Origin: Paramacrobiotus metropolitanus
Lineage: Eukaryota > Tardigrada > Eutardigrada > Parachela > Macrobiotidae
Direction: 5' to 3'
Length of the DNA stretch: 64,000 nucleotides
Assembly (NCBI RefSeq): GCF_019649055.1
Contig: NW_026570257.1
Span: 372,001 to 436,000, forward strand
Position 1 is the first letter of the stretch; each line of letters starts with the position of its first letter. This document shows, piece after piece, positions 12,043-23,027 of the stretch. The notes under the pieces were generated by a model. That model was given only the letters and a program-made list of their open reading frames with translations. It was not told the origin of the DNA and did not search any database. The translations under genes were made by a program, and so were the position numbers.

Positions 12043-13098
12043 GGGACACGAATCTGCAGTACCTGATAATCGGAATATCAGTTTGCCGACCATTAAATTA
12101 GTGGCACGAAACATACTGCAAATTGTGGTTCATAATTTCATGTGCTTTTGCTTTCTTTTTAAAATTCGTTTTGAATTGTTTTGGTGCGGTTTATGTTCAG
12201 GCGCAATTCAGTAGCACAACTGCGATCGACAAGAAAAGGAGGGAAGCATAACAATATTTTTACTAACTGAATCATTCTACTTTTAAGCAGCTTATGCGTA
12301 GCACCAATTTTTATGATATGTAGACATATTGATAAAAACCTCCAAAAGGCACAGTTCGGCGTCGATAAATAATAAACGTAGCAGAAGCTTAACGCGCACA
12401 AGGTGCATTCAGACGCATTTCGCACTATTCTGTATAAATTTAGTAAACAAATAAAAAAAACAGAACCCTGTGCGTTGAAGTTAACGAGAAGAAGCAGCTG
12501 CTTGCGCGCCAATTATGATATAATAAAATCACAACCGTGCGAAAACGAATAACCGTTCGAAAACTGGGTCGAGTTGACCTCAGCTGCCAGAGGGTGCGGG
12601 ATACTCTTCGTCCGGATTACTCTTTCCAGGTGGGACCAGATCGGCAATCCAGTAACACTCGTTGTCGAAGCCTGAACAACAATTCAAAGTCATGTACAGA
12701 TACACCGAAATTCACATGTTCTGCAAGGATTCGGTTAAAACTTAAGTAGGCGATAAGATATGGTTACATCAGTTGCACAGCTTGCACTTTAATGATTAGC
12801 CAAATAAACTAGCATACTAGTACTTGCAATGCTGAGTCTGTATACTGTAACGTTTGACTTTGTCAGCCAAAAATACCGTTATATACTGAAAACGTAAACA
12901 TCGCTACGTACCGTGATTGAAACGTCCGCACAGAGCGAGAGCACCGCTCTGTTGTGCAACTCTTTGACTGACTGGTGAAGCTTCCACAATTTCGTTGTGC
13001 ACACAGGGGATCTCAACGTTGTCCGTCGAAGAGCATGGAACTGGAACTAACGGCAGGGGTCCTGTAAAATGTCCGCCTTATCAACATTAACATTCGCC
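12043..13098. other. Convergent intergenic space
   Basis: It lies between the 3' ends of the Ig-domain gene (+) and the EGF receptor (-). AATAAA at 12371-12376 is a plausible poly(A) signal for the plus-strand gene. The ORF at 12537-12749 has no recognisable feature. Nothing else is seen. Confidence 0.45.
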
Positions 13099-16000
13099 TT
13101 ACAAGTGCCGAGATGCAGAATCTTTCACGACGTCACCATTTGGTCTGGCGGTGAAGAAATCGTACTGGACACCGAAATCCGAAGCTTCAGTCCGAGTCCT
13201 TAGTCTTGCACTGCAGCGCTTCTCATTCTTTCCTTTCCCGCAAAGCAAGAAAACAATCACCCAGAACAGCACGCCTACACAAAGGCCAGCAAGGAAACAC
13301 ACGGTGTTGTGGATGTAACCGATGTAAGTGCGAACGGGTTCGCAAGCCTACAGCAAAATAAAATATTGTTGCGTTGCGCCGACGTCAGTCAAACATGGCG
13401 ATTGAATAATTGACTACTGTTACCTGATTGGCATAACTGGATTTCAATGGTTCCGTTCCCCAGTTCGGTGGCAGTTCGTTTGTCAAAACTGCCGTTTCCG
13501 CAGTTGGGGAAAAAGTTCGAGATGTACTCGTATCTGTAAACAATTTTTTAGCCCGGGACCTTATTCGTGGTGAAACTTGCCATGTACAGGCAGTTATAAT
13601 GTACATAATCCAGGGTGGGTAAACGTAACGAAAAATAAAAACTGGTGAATGCGCCTTAAGATACTTACCAGAGACTGTGCCATTACTCAAAAATACAGGG
13701 TGACATCCGCCAAGTTCTGGGGCGCAGATCCATTGGTCACTGGTGTTGCACATTTCGTAACAGCCGCGTAGGCCACCTTGCAGAACGCAGCAGGCAAGAC
13801 AGGCTTGTCCACCAATTTTCAAAGCGTCTTGTCGACACGTGCAGTCGCCGTAGTATGAATCACATCTACAGTACATGAAATTATTACGTAGCCTAGTCAT
13901 GTGATGCACTGCGTATAAATCCCGAAGTGTAGCGCGATGAGTTATAGAAAGTGCACGAATGCCGAAGTTCTCTTTCATTTCACTTACTCCGTTAAACTGC
14001 TGCAGCTGCAACTATTTTCACAATTCGGACCAAACGTGCTATCCCGGCATCCTGCAAAGGACTACATTGGTAGCAGATAGTAGAGAAAATATGGTGTACT
14101 GAAGTAGCAAAAATATTAGCAGAAGCTTTAGTAATCTTCGTATTAATTTACTGTATGGATTTTTATTGCATTTTGTTTACTTATTTCCTTTTGCTTATAT
14201 TATTATATTTTCTGTTCATTTTTAATGTAATTGAATTTTTTTGGAAATCATCATACTGTTATCTTGTTTTTAATAGTTAATTGTATATGACGTAAATGGC
14301 CAACAAAAATTTTTTCTTGACCTCCAGTCTCTAAAATTTCTGGTCGACAAAGCGCACTTACTCCTTATTTCGCAGTACTGCCCGAAGTAACCATCTCGGC
14401 ATTCACACGTTCCATCAGCCGGACTGCAGTGGGCCCCATTCATGCAGGCGCACTGCCGACCGCACATGTGCCCATACCGTCCCGGTGGACACTGCTTTTC
14501 ACAATGTTGCCCAAACTGGCCTGGAAGACATTTGCACTTTCCGGTAACCGCATCGCAGCGTGCATTTTCACCACAATCCGGACACACTTGCTGGCAGTTT
14601 TCCCCGTAGAAACCGCTGTCGCACCGGTTGGCGCATACGTCTCCCTAAAGCCCACTTTTTATTGCAGTATTACTTTTAGACCAGTGAAACGCGAGTACTG
14701 TACAGCATATTATTGCATTAATTTGATTGTCAGTTAAAATTAAGTGGACATTAAGTTAATATTATACCGTTAAGCCAGGACTGCAGGTGCATTTTTGTTC
14801 ACCCTCACGACAATATCCTCCATTCTGACAGCGTCCATAAACGGTCTGCTTTGTAGAACGGCTGCAAGGACGTTCACAGTGCGCTCCACAGAAACCGGCC
14901 GTACAAAGGCATTCGCCGCTGACCGGATGGCACGGTGCGCCATTATGGCACCAGCATGTGTCACCGCAATCCTGTCCATAGGATCCATGTGGGCATGTGA
15001 TATTGCAGAAATCTCCTGTCCAGCCGGGGCGACAGATGCAGCGGTTCCCCATACACGTGCCGTTGTTCTGGCATAAGATGGAGCGGTACTGGCATCTCTT
15101 CCCAAATCGATTCTTTGGGCAATCTGGTTCAAGGTAGTTTTACAAGGCTGCGCCATAATTACGTAATTATTTGTCTTGAATTGTCTTAAGGAAAGTGGTC
15201 CGGTACATGGTATCAAATTGGTGTGCATGCACGAAAAATGGCACTTTTTCGCATCCCCAAGCACTTTCTTGCTTTGTTTTATAACATTTTGTAGCCAGAA
15301 ATATTAAAATTCAATTTAAAATTTGGAAAAAAGTGTAAATTTGGTTCGGTGTAAAACAATCTTCAAGCATATGTGCTTTTATGCGCGAAATTTAAAGAAG
15401 ATCGGTCCATAATGAGACTTTTTGCACACCTGAATGCATTTGAACTTTCTGAAAATTTTCTTACAGTTATAAATCCCGAACCGGATGTTGCGCGCACAAA
15501 CGGTTCTCACGCCTGTGAATACAAATAATCTGGCTACAAAATATCATAAAGCAGCGCAAAAAGATGTTTGCGAGTGCGGGAAAGTAAAAGTTTTCCTACA
15601 TGTACGCGAATTTGGTAAGATGTGGTAGGATGTGCCGTGCCACCTCCCTCAGTACAGATGTGATTTTCATTGCTACTGCCTGCAGTTTGCAGTACAAGCA
15701 TAGTCAAGGTTGGAAGAGAGAGTAATGCAGTTTATATAGTAAAAGTTAAAAAGATTCGCCCCTGTCTTAAAAAAAGTATATAACTTTGGTGTGATGGGCA
15801 CGCCGAATCGAACAGCAAGTGATGCGCATTCATACTATTTATACATACTTCAACGATATACTCGTATCACAATAACAGATTAGTGGAATAATGGATGTTG
15901 TGGTAGTGGGACGCGTTACGTGTAGACATTTCCCATAACATAATTTGTACTTACGGTACGTATCACAAGTTGTCACGGACGGAATAAATCCCGGAGAGCA

Positions 16001-16592
16001 TTCACACCCATTGAATCCTACACAGAGAAGGTATCCATCGTCGCACACTTCAAGACAGCGGGCTGTAATGAGTGTAATCATTATAGAGCACAACTTAAAT
16101 AAAAGCCAAGTGAACTTAGTTTATACTAAGCTATTGTTTTTGTCGCAGTGTTGGTACTCCTGTACGAATGATTAACTCACGGCACCGGCAATGCGCCGTG
16201 TGCACCTCACTTTTCGGATGTCGAAGATCTAGATTGACAGCGATCGCGACCTTCTCGACGCGTACGAGTAAATCATGTACATGCTGTTACAATACAGCCA
16301 ATACATAGCATGGTGTTTGAAAAATATCGTATTAAGCAAAATTAAACTATAGTTACAGATTTGGATGAAGGTAAAGATAACTAAAGACTTACGCGCACAA
16401 TAACCGGCACGATCTTCGACAAATCCACTGCAGCATGACTTTTTCATTCTGATTGTTGTTTTGGTCCTTATCCTTCTCGAAAAGTGAGCAGAAAACTCCT
16501 TTGTGTAATTAATGCAACGGAAACCTTCGCATTGTGTAACGTTCTTTGGTTCGGAGGCGTATACTCTAGATCCAACTTCATTCACTTCAATT
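13099..16592 (-). CDS. EMI/EGF-repeat single-pass receptor (MEGF/Draper-like), 5' exon not found
   Basis: Eight phase-consistent exons: 16393-16592, 15955-16062, 14768-15123, 14362-14644, 13988-14051, 13669-13865, 13424-13533 and 13099-13347, at least 521 aa. The first exon carries an EMI-type end (SCCSGF then YCA) running into RCLEVC and CECSPGF, the EMI-to-EGF junction of MEGF10/Draper proteins. Exons 3-5 hold about five EGF/laminin-type repeats (such as CICRPGWTGDFC and CECRDGYFGQYC). The next exon has a different Cys-rich module (CTCRQD, CLACC, CYEMC). Then come a Ser/Thr linker, a TM helix (about GLCVGVLFWVIVFLLC) and a ~45-residue tail with a YDFF word but no ITAM or NPXY. Family roles are cell-corpse recognition and adhesion; function here is inferred. 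The exon with the signal peptide must lie upstream of 16.6 kb and end in phase 2. Confidence 0.8.
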
Positions 16593-18128
16593 CTGCGGAA
16601 AGCACAGATAACGCTACGAAAATTGTGTTACCGTTATTACAGACGCCTATTCACAATAACGTACACATTAACAAGCTAACAATTGCTGCACTTTGGCTAA
16701 TCGTAAAAAAACCTGAACTGACACGAAAAGTGGTAGACAACTACGCGGATGCGGCAAATAGTAAAAAAGTCATTTTTGCAAAAGTATAAAACACCTACTT
16801 ATTCCGAATGTCGGTATGCGATGGTAGTTTGGGTGCGATAAAAGTTTTATGTCTCGTGTAAATAATCTGGTAATTTTGCACTACTAAAGGGAATTTTTTA
16901 ATATTAGCACTCAGGCTGAGTGCTAATATTAAAAAATTAATTCAGCAGTAAATAGTGTGTTCATTTAAACGAAAGCAAATGGTCAACCTGACGCAAACCT
17001 GTGCATTATTTATATGGACTCGTATATCAGTGCGACGCGAATTTTTTTGCACGCATTACCTCACACAATACATTAAAAAAGAAACGTAAACTGTATTTGT
17101 CTCCACGTTTAATTTTGCTAGCTACATAGTAAGCTGCTGTAATCGCGCAACTGGTCCTGACCAACTCTTGGGAAAGGCTATCGCTAATACATGTGCGTGT
17201 ATGATGTCTTTGCAGGTATACTCGTATGATTTAGGAGAACCGGCGAAAGCAGATCTTCGAACAGCGCTTTAGCAACTGTTAAAGTCCAGACTGCCGACAA
17301 AGTTCGATGAACTTTGATCTTCACCACACGTCACTTGGGGTGCGAAAAATGTGTGGCATACATCCACTGTTCGAAACTTCAAGGTTGATTTGCGGCAGCA
17401 CGTGGTAAAAGAATGTTACTAAAATTACCGCTTGCGATACTGTTATACGTACAGTTACTGTAGTTTACTGCGTAACAGTGCATATGAGCCAGCTTCCGAA
17501 TCCAACACACAGTTGCACAATAAAGCAACACACCCAGATGCATTCCATATAAGTCAGCCAATATTCATTAATTACGAATGCTGAGTACAGTCTACACTCT
17601 GTACAGCAATATTGTTAATAATGTAGCAAATTTCATTCAGAAGCTTCAATATTATCCAGCTAGCGCGCCAGGTCCAGTTAAGAATATCAAATGTCACGGT
17701 ATATGACGACATCATGACAGTAACGATTTGTTTGCTACATAGTTTCGAACCTCGGTCGGATGGCCTGCTGAAATACCATAAGCACAAGGCGCAACAAAAA
17801 TTTCGTTTCTTCATTTTTTTTGTAATTGTCGATGGTGGACGTTTTCGTACGCAGCAGTTACAAATAAAAAACTCTAGAAAGTACACGTAGAAGATGTGAT
17901 ACTAATTAAGCATTTTCATACTAAAATTGTTACTGAAGGATTGTTATTTTTATCGAGTTTAAGGATTACTACTACAACGCAGTAAACACGCCGATCTCTT
18001 TAAAAACAAAATTAAGCAACACAATAATATGTTATACAAAAAATATTAAAGCGGTAACAGCAAGTAGTTGCATACATTTCTGCAAACGATTAACCAAATT
18101 AAAGCAGCAAAGATGCGGTGCTCCCACC
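16593..18128. other. Probable 5' region of the EGF receptor; no confirmed exon
   Basis: A minus-strand ORF starting at 17561 begins with a hydrophobic stretch that could be a signal peptide, but none of its donors gives the phase 2 needed to join the exon at 16592. The region also contains a 47-bp palindrome at 16892-16938. Nothing else is supported. Confidence 0.4.
16892..16938. repeat. Perfect 23-bp inverted repeat with 1-nt centre
   Basis: The arms at 16892-16914 and 16916-16938 are exact reverse complements around a single G. Each arm joins an AT half (AATTTTTTAATATTAG) to a mixed half (CACTCAG). It would form a cruciform or long hairpin. Confidence 0.85.
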
Positions 18129-18734
18129 GTGCACTCATTAATTTGTGTACTGCAGAGTTATTTAGTGCCAGCTACGACACCGGCAAAATTTATCTTTACG
18201 ATATGCAACAAAAACATTTTATATTTGGCGCTGCATAAATGCGGTAAAGTAAATTTCATAAGTGGGATCGATCTGATAGCCTTAGAAGATTCACTTACTT
18301 TTCCTGGTACTCACAAACATGTTGGCTGTCAGCAGCTGGCTCGCCGAACACCAGTTCAAGGCAACAAAGGAAAACGCAGTAACCTAGGTAATTCATTTTG
18401 TACACAGAAAAGTCCCAATCAGTACGAACGGCGGCTTAAATATCGCTTAGACTGGCACAAATTTGTAACCGATCCCGTAAGTGGTAAGAAGGTTGTAGTT
18501 ATACGATATACTAAAAACCGACCTCCAGGATTTACAGAAGCCGAAAAATGCTTCGAAATCCAACTGCTAACTCCGACAGCAGTATCTGTATCGGACCGAA
18601 AGAGGAATGCAGAATCGGCACAACAATGCCGCAAACCAGTATGGCAATCTTTTGTTTACAATTTTACCGCTCGAAATACTGCGCATTCCGATTTCAGAAA
18701 ACTTTTTTCTTGTGGTACTACAGTAGTACTGTAG
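18129..18734 (+). CDS. Unrecognised 201-codon ORF
   Basis: I do not recognise this ORF. The middle (KYRLDWHKF, VVVIRYTKNRPPGF) looks protein-like but matches no family I know. A reading frame of this length is expected a few times by chance in 64 kb. It has no signal peptide, no clear splice context and no neighbour supporting a function. Confidence 0.2.
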   Translation: MHSLICVLQSYLVPATTPAKFIFTICNKNILYLALHKCGKVNFISGIDLIALEDSLTFPGTHKHVGCQQLARRTPVQGNKGKRSNLGNSFCTQKSPNQYERRLKYRLDWHKFVTDPVSGKKVVVIRYTKNRPPGFTEAEKCFEIQLLTPTAVSVSDRKRNAESAQQCRKPVWQSFVYNFTARNTAHSDFRKLFSCGTTVVL

Positions 18735-18793
18735 TACATACAAGCCAGTGTGCATGAACTGCACTGTACTGCATCATAATTATGATCATATGA

Positions 18794-18850
18794 ATTGTGC
18801 GTTCATATGATGCAGTACATCATATGTACTGCATCATATGAACGCACAAT
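18794..18850. repeat. Perfect 26-bp inverted repeat
   Basis: The arms at 18794-18819 and 18825-18850 are exact reverse complements around TCATA. CATATGATGCAGTAC words also occur just outside, giving nested hairpins (a further GTACTACAG palindrome lies near 18715-18737). Confidence 0.85.
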
Positions 18851-21800
18851 AAAATTATACTCCTGTGATGACTGATGTTGTTGCGTGGTTCGAATTCTTG
18901 CAAATTCAGGCACCCCTGGATCCCATTGTTTTACAGCGCGCAGCTTGGCGCGTGTCCAAGGCCATGCCGATTCGAAAATACCCGGTTGCTTGGGTGGCTC
19001 ACTTTTGTTGTATTCTGTAGGATGTTAGTTTCATCTTTTGGATAAATGTTGCCCGTATAATCTTGTATGCATAACGGGGTGTATGTACTACTATGTCGGA
19101 CGTAGGTGTATGAATTTTTTCAACTTGTCCTTTAACAACGGAGCAGCAGTGATTTTATTAATCGCAGCATAGTTAGCGCCTAAACAAACAACTCACTTCC
19201 TTTCAGTAGAAATATGAAAACCGCTAACCGCAACGTTCGTAATGGCGGCCCGCAATGTGCCATTTGTACAATGTGCAGCATTATAATTAATTATTAGGTT
19301 CCTTCGAGTACTTGAAGGTTGAAGCATAGTTTTCTTTTCACTTTCCTGTTTTGTTTTGAATGTTGATTTAGAATTTACATTAATGTTACCGCTTCCGGGC
19401 TCCATTGGGGGCACTGGAGCCCCGGCTGCTGGGAGGCTGGTGCTCTCGGTGATCGGCTGTGTGCGGTGACCGTGGGTCAGCGAAAAGCCGGCCGACCGGG
19501 GTCGGCGGAAGAGAGCGACCAGTGCCCTGCGCAACCGAAGGCCCCTTTATTGAGCAAGTGCGAAATAACAGCAGAAGTACAACAGTAGGGTGTGGCGGGT
19601 GGTAAAAGAACAGAGATCACTCGCGCGCACACAAACTCGAAGGAGCAGACTCAGAGACAAACAGCAATGTAGAAATGCAGAACCAGTGCGAGCGCACGAA
19701 CAGTGCCAAGCGCAAACAGCATGCCCGTGCAAGACGGCGGCCGCTTTGATGTAAGCGCCATGGCGACGCGCAGCGCCACCAACAGACTCACGTAACTCGC
19801 TACACGTGGGGAAAGGAGAAAGAGCGGGAGCGCATGTCCTCCAGCTACCATTAACATCAATTAACTCGTTGATTGTCATTAAAACAAAATCGCTTTCGGT
19901 AGATTTGTAAATACAACGTGGCTTACCGTGAGCTACTTCTACACTTTAATTTCAATACGACACGTGCGATTTGAGACGAATGCGGTGACTGCGGAGCACA
20001 GATGGGCAAGTCAACCTCGTCCTGCGTAAACCCTAGGTCAAGGTCGGAATGGATAAATACCGTAGTAATAAAATTGCAACTGTTCAATCAATATCTACAC
20101 AGTCAAGGCGATGGTTTTGCACTTTGCGCGATTGATTATCATTCTTCCAAACTACGGAGTAATGCAGCACTGTTGCAGCTTTCCCGAGATTTGGTACTCA
20201 TTTGTACAGAAAACGGGCTGCATGCATAAAACAAACTACTATCAATATTTCAAAGGCAGCACTATATTTCCAACCGGTAAACAGTAAAGTTTGCGAAAAT
20301 TGTTAATTGTAACTTTTACTTCGCTATATACTTCGCTGTATTACAACAAAATACGCACAAACCGCAATAAAACAGTACGCGAAATCGAAATGATACAAAA
20401 TATACTTCTTTTCTTACGTTTCATGAAGTTCTAAATGGGAGTATGTAGCGTCAAACACTTAGGTATTCTGATTATTCACAGCAACAAACTGGTTGCAAAC
20501 TGTGACCATGCAGTTTTCAGAAATCTAAATGGAATTCCAATTCGTGAGATATTCCGTATACATATACTTACTGTATGGGATATTATCGGTTACACGAAAT
20601 CAAGGTTTGAGATAATATTACTTATGTATTCTTATTTCTTACCTTTCACGAACTACTTATAGTGGAACGGGCATCGACGCTAGTATTCCATCAATACATA
20701 ATGGTGAATAACACAAAAAGTTGCTGTCGGTATTTTCAGGAACAATTGTAACTTTCAGGAACGAACGTTGGACGCAACCGCCAATTAAAATCAAACGAAG
20801 CTTTGCGGCTATCGCACTTACAGCCTTTCGGCTCTTTACATCGTACGTAACATATCTGGAAAGCTATTTAACCATTACAGATCATAGCAAAACGTTAGCT
20901 TTGGCTGCAGTGAACCAGAACGGAAGACATTAGAAAGGTTCTGGTTCTGCGGTTGGAAGGATCCCACAACAGTTACTGGTCATGAATATGGATTGTCAAG
21001 TTAGGTGCACTGTATTATTGTTATGTCTAGCCGATACGGGTGTGTTCAACTGTGTTGCACTTGCTGCCCTTTCGGCCGAACAAACTTGCAAGCGCTAGTA
21101 AGTGGCCATAATCCACAGAGCACAGATCACGCATAATTCTACGAGCATCTACCACACCTCCAAGATTAATATTATGTGTGTATTAACTTTATTTAATCGT
21201 GCCAGCTGCTTAAACTTGGTGTACTAAGTCGCCCTTACATAGTCTTCGTAGTATTTTTTTCCGGCATACACGGTATCTTTCATCAGCTGCACAAATACAA
21301 TCACTACACTACTGAGTGTACACTTTACACTGTGCAGTGTCTGGGCGAATAGCCACTTTGTAAATTTTTATCATAAGACTGATATTGATACATACAGATA
21401 GCACACGTATTTAGCGCGAAAGTTGCGGTACTTCTATGAATGATTGCCACTGCATTAAGTCTACCACAATAAAATAAGTCAACTCTTCTTTATATTTAGG
21501 GTAATTATAAGGGAGAAAAGTTAACATTTTACATCAATAGTTTATAATTTATATTAAATTTTGGCATGTATCAGCCATGCCCAATGCATGTACCTACAGA
21601 CTAGAGCGCCATTAGTACCAGTACGGCGCAACGCGGCGTTTTATGGAGTTTAGCGTATAAACCCCTGAATTTGTACTTGTCGCTGGGTTGATGTAAATAT
21701 AAATTACAAGAAAAGGTTGTACCGACCTCTAAATGCAATAAAAAAGTAGCTAAAGACTGACAGACATCTTGTAACATCGGATCGCTGCTCATACATCCGT

Positions 21801-22519
21801 TCATAAAAACGCAGTGAAGGAATAATAAGGAAACTTCGCAAACGACGCTAATCCGCACATACAACTACCACATACGTATGTACTGCTGTTTTGACCAAAC
21901 AACTGCATTATGTGCTATATGAGAAACTGCTGCAGTTTTTTATCCAGCGGCGATTTACATAAAAGCAATAACTGTTATAAATTTTGTGCCCCCTTAACCG
22001 GGGTACCGGAAGTGTAAAATTACTTTCCTTTTTATTCATGCGATTACTAACAAAACGGCAGTGCAAAATTATGTACAGCGTATCGACCGTAACGTATCTG
22101 ATCATGACTATATACAGTACAGTAGTTATATAGGGGGCAGAACAATGTCGGTCGAACCAATTCACGGCACTCCTGCCGTCATCCGCCTGGAGTGTGACGT
22201 TACGGCAGTACATATGGTTAAATCAGCGCGGTACATAAGCACCATGTTTAGCCAAATGTTTCAAAGTGTCTCTGGTGGGATTATGCATTTCCATGGTACT
22301 AGTATTTGATTTTCCCTTTATACAAGCGTGTACAAATGCTAAATAAACTGTCAATAACAAAACAAACTTGGTACTTGAAAACCGGCTTATTATATACATC
22401 AAAGAACGTTCACAACATTTTTATTCTCTTCAACCAGTTCCAGAGTCCAGACTAAATTATATTCAGAAGGACATCGGCTGAGCCTGCTCACAGGCTTGTT
22501 GGTGGGTCGTTCCCAGTTA
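18851..22519. other. Gene-poor stretch
   Basis: No convincing coding exon. ORFs such as 21601-21864 (-) and 21908-22213 (-) lack domains. The notable part is the GC-rich block at 19385-19870, listed separately. A minus-strand poly(A) signal (TTTATT on +) lies at 22420-22425, downstream of the repeat-bearing ORF. Confidence 0.4.
19385..19870 (-). repeat. GC-rich block, possible solo LTR or CpG-rich promoter
   Basis: It is markedly richer in G+C and CpG than its surroundings. Read on the minus strand, pyrimidine-rich tracts lead to an AATAAAG near 19555, followed by a very GC-rich stretch, an order like an LTR with U3, poly(A) signal and R/U5. No second copy, target duplication or internal ORF was found, so a promoter or CpG island is an equal alternative. 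Confidence 0.25.
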
Positions 22520-22867
22520 TTATTGGTGTATGTTCTTCTGTTTTCCGCTGGGTGAGCTATACGATGCTCCGTAACTTAGTGGTTGACCCGTGCTCATCTG
22601 GCTACCTCCCTGTTGGCCAGGTTGCCCACCTCCCTGTTGGCCAGGTTGCCCACCTCCCTGTTGACCTTGCTGACCACTTCCGGTGGTTTGGTTCTGTGCG
22701 CCACCGCCTTGTTGGCCGGGCAACGATACGCCGCTGGCCGGAATGGAATTATTGCCGGTAACGGGCGAAATCAGCGTGTTATTTTGCTGTTCGGCCTGGG
22801 GAGAAATGGGAGGCGGTGGTACATCATGCTGACTCCGGATGGCCAATGCAGCACGATTAAAAAACCG
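22520..22867 (-). CDS. Exon-like ORF with PGQQGG repeats (last exon of an unknown gene?)
   Basis: The minus-strand frame is rich in Gln, Gly and Pro, with VPPPPISPQ, several (Q)PGQQGG units and a GASYSSPSG tail before the stop. The repeats are encoded by a 24-bp tandem repeat at 22605-22663. A poly(A) signal lies about 100 bases downstream. It sits 180 bp beyond the R1 stop on the same strand, so it could be an alternative 3' exon or a separate short gene. No upstream exon was identified and no function is known. Confidence 0.35.
   Translation of the reverse strand, partial: RFFNRAALAIRSQHDVPPPPISPQAEQQNNTLISPVTGNNSIPASGVSLPGQQGGGAQNQTTGSGQQGQQGGGQPGQQGGGQPGQQGGSQMSTGQPLSYGASYSSPSGKQKNIHQ
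22605..22663. repeat. 24-bp tandem repeat, about 2.5 copies
   Basis: Units at 22605-22628 and 22629-22652 look identical, and a partial third runs to 22663. The length is divisible by three, so copy changes keep the PGQQGG reading frame. Confidence 0.8.
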
Positions 22868-23027
22868 TTATTATCAGTCCAGCCAACAACATTATGTGTG
22901 CTCTACATACCTATAATAGCGTAACAATGAGCGGCATCACATGTAACACAGGAAATTCACTAATCGTGTTGTGCAATATTATAAGATTCGAGATCGCACA
23001 AAAGGATAACGCAATTCCCAAAACGGT

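Noticed and set aside
17379-17561. Signal-peptide exon for the EGF receptor
   Set aside because: Hydrophobic N-terminus is suggestive, but no donor gives the required phase 2.
18880-18900. tRNA B-box-like GGTTCGAATTC
   Set aside because: No matching A box or cloverleaf upstream. No tRNA, rRNA or CRISPR array was recognised anywhere in the window.
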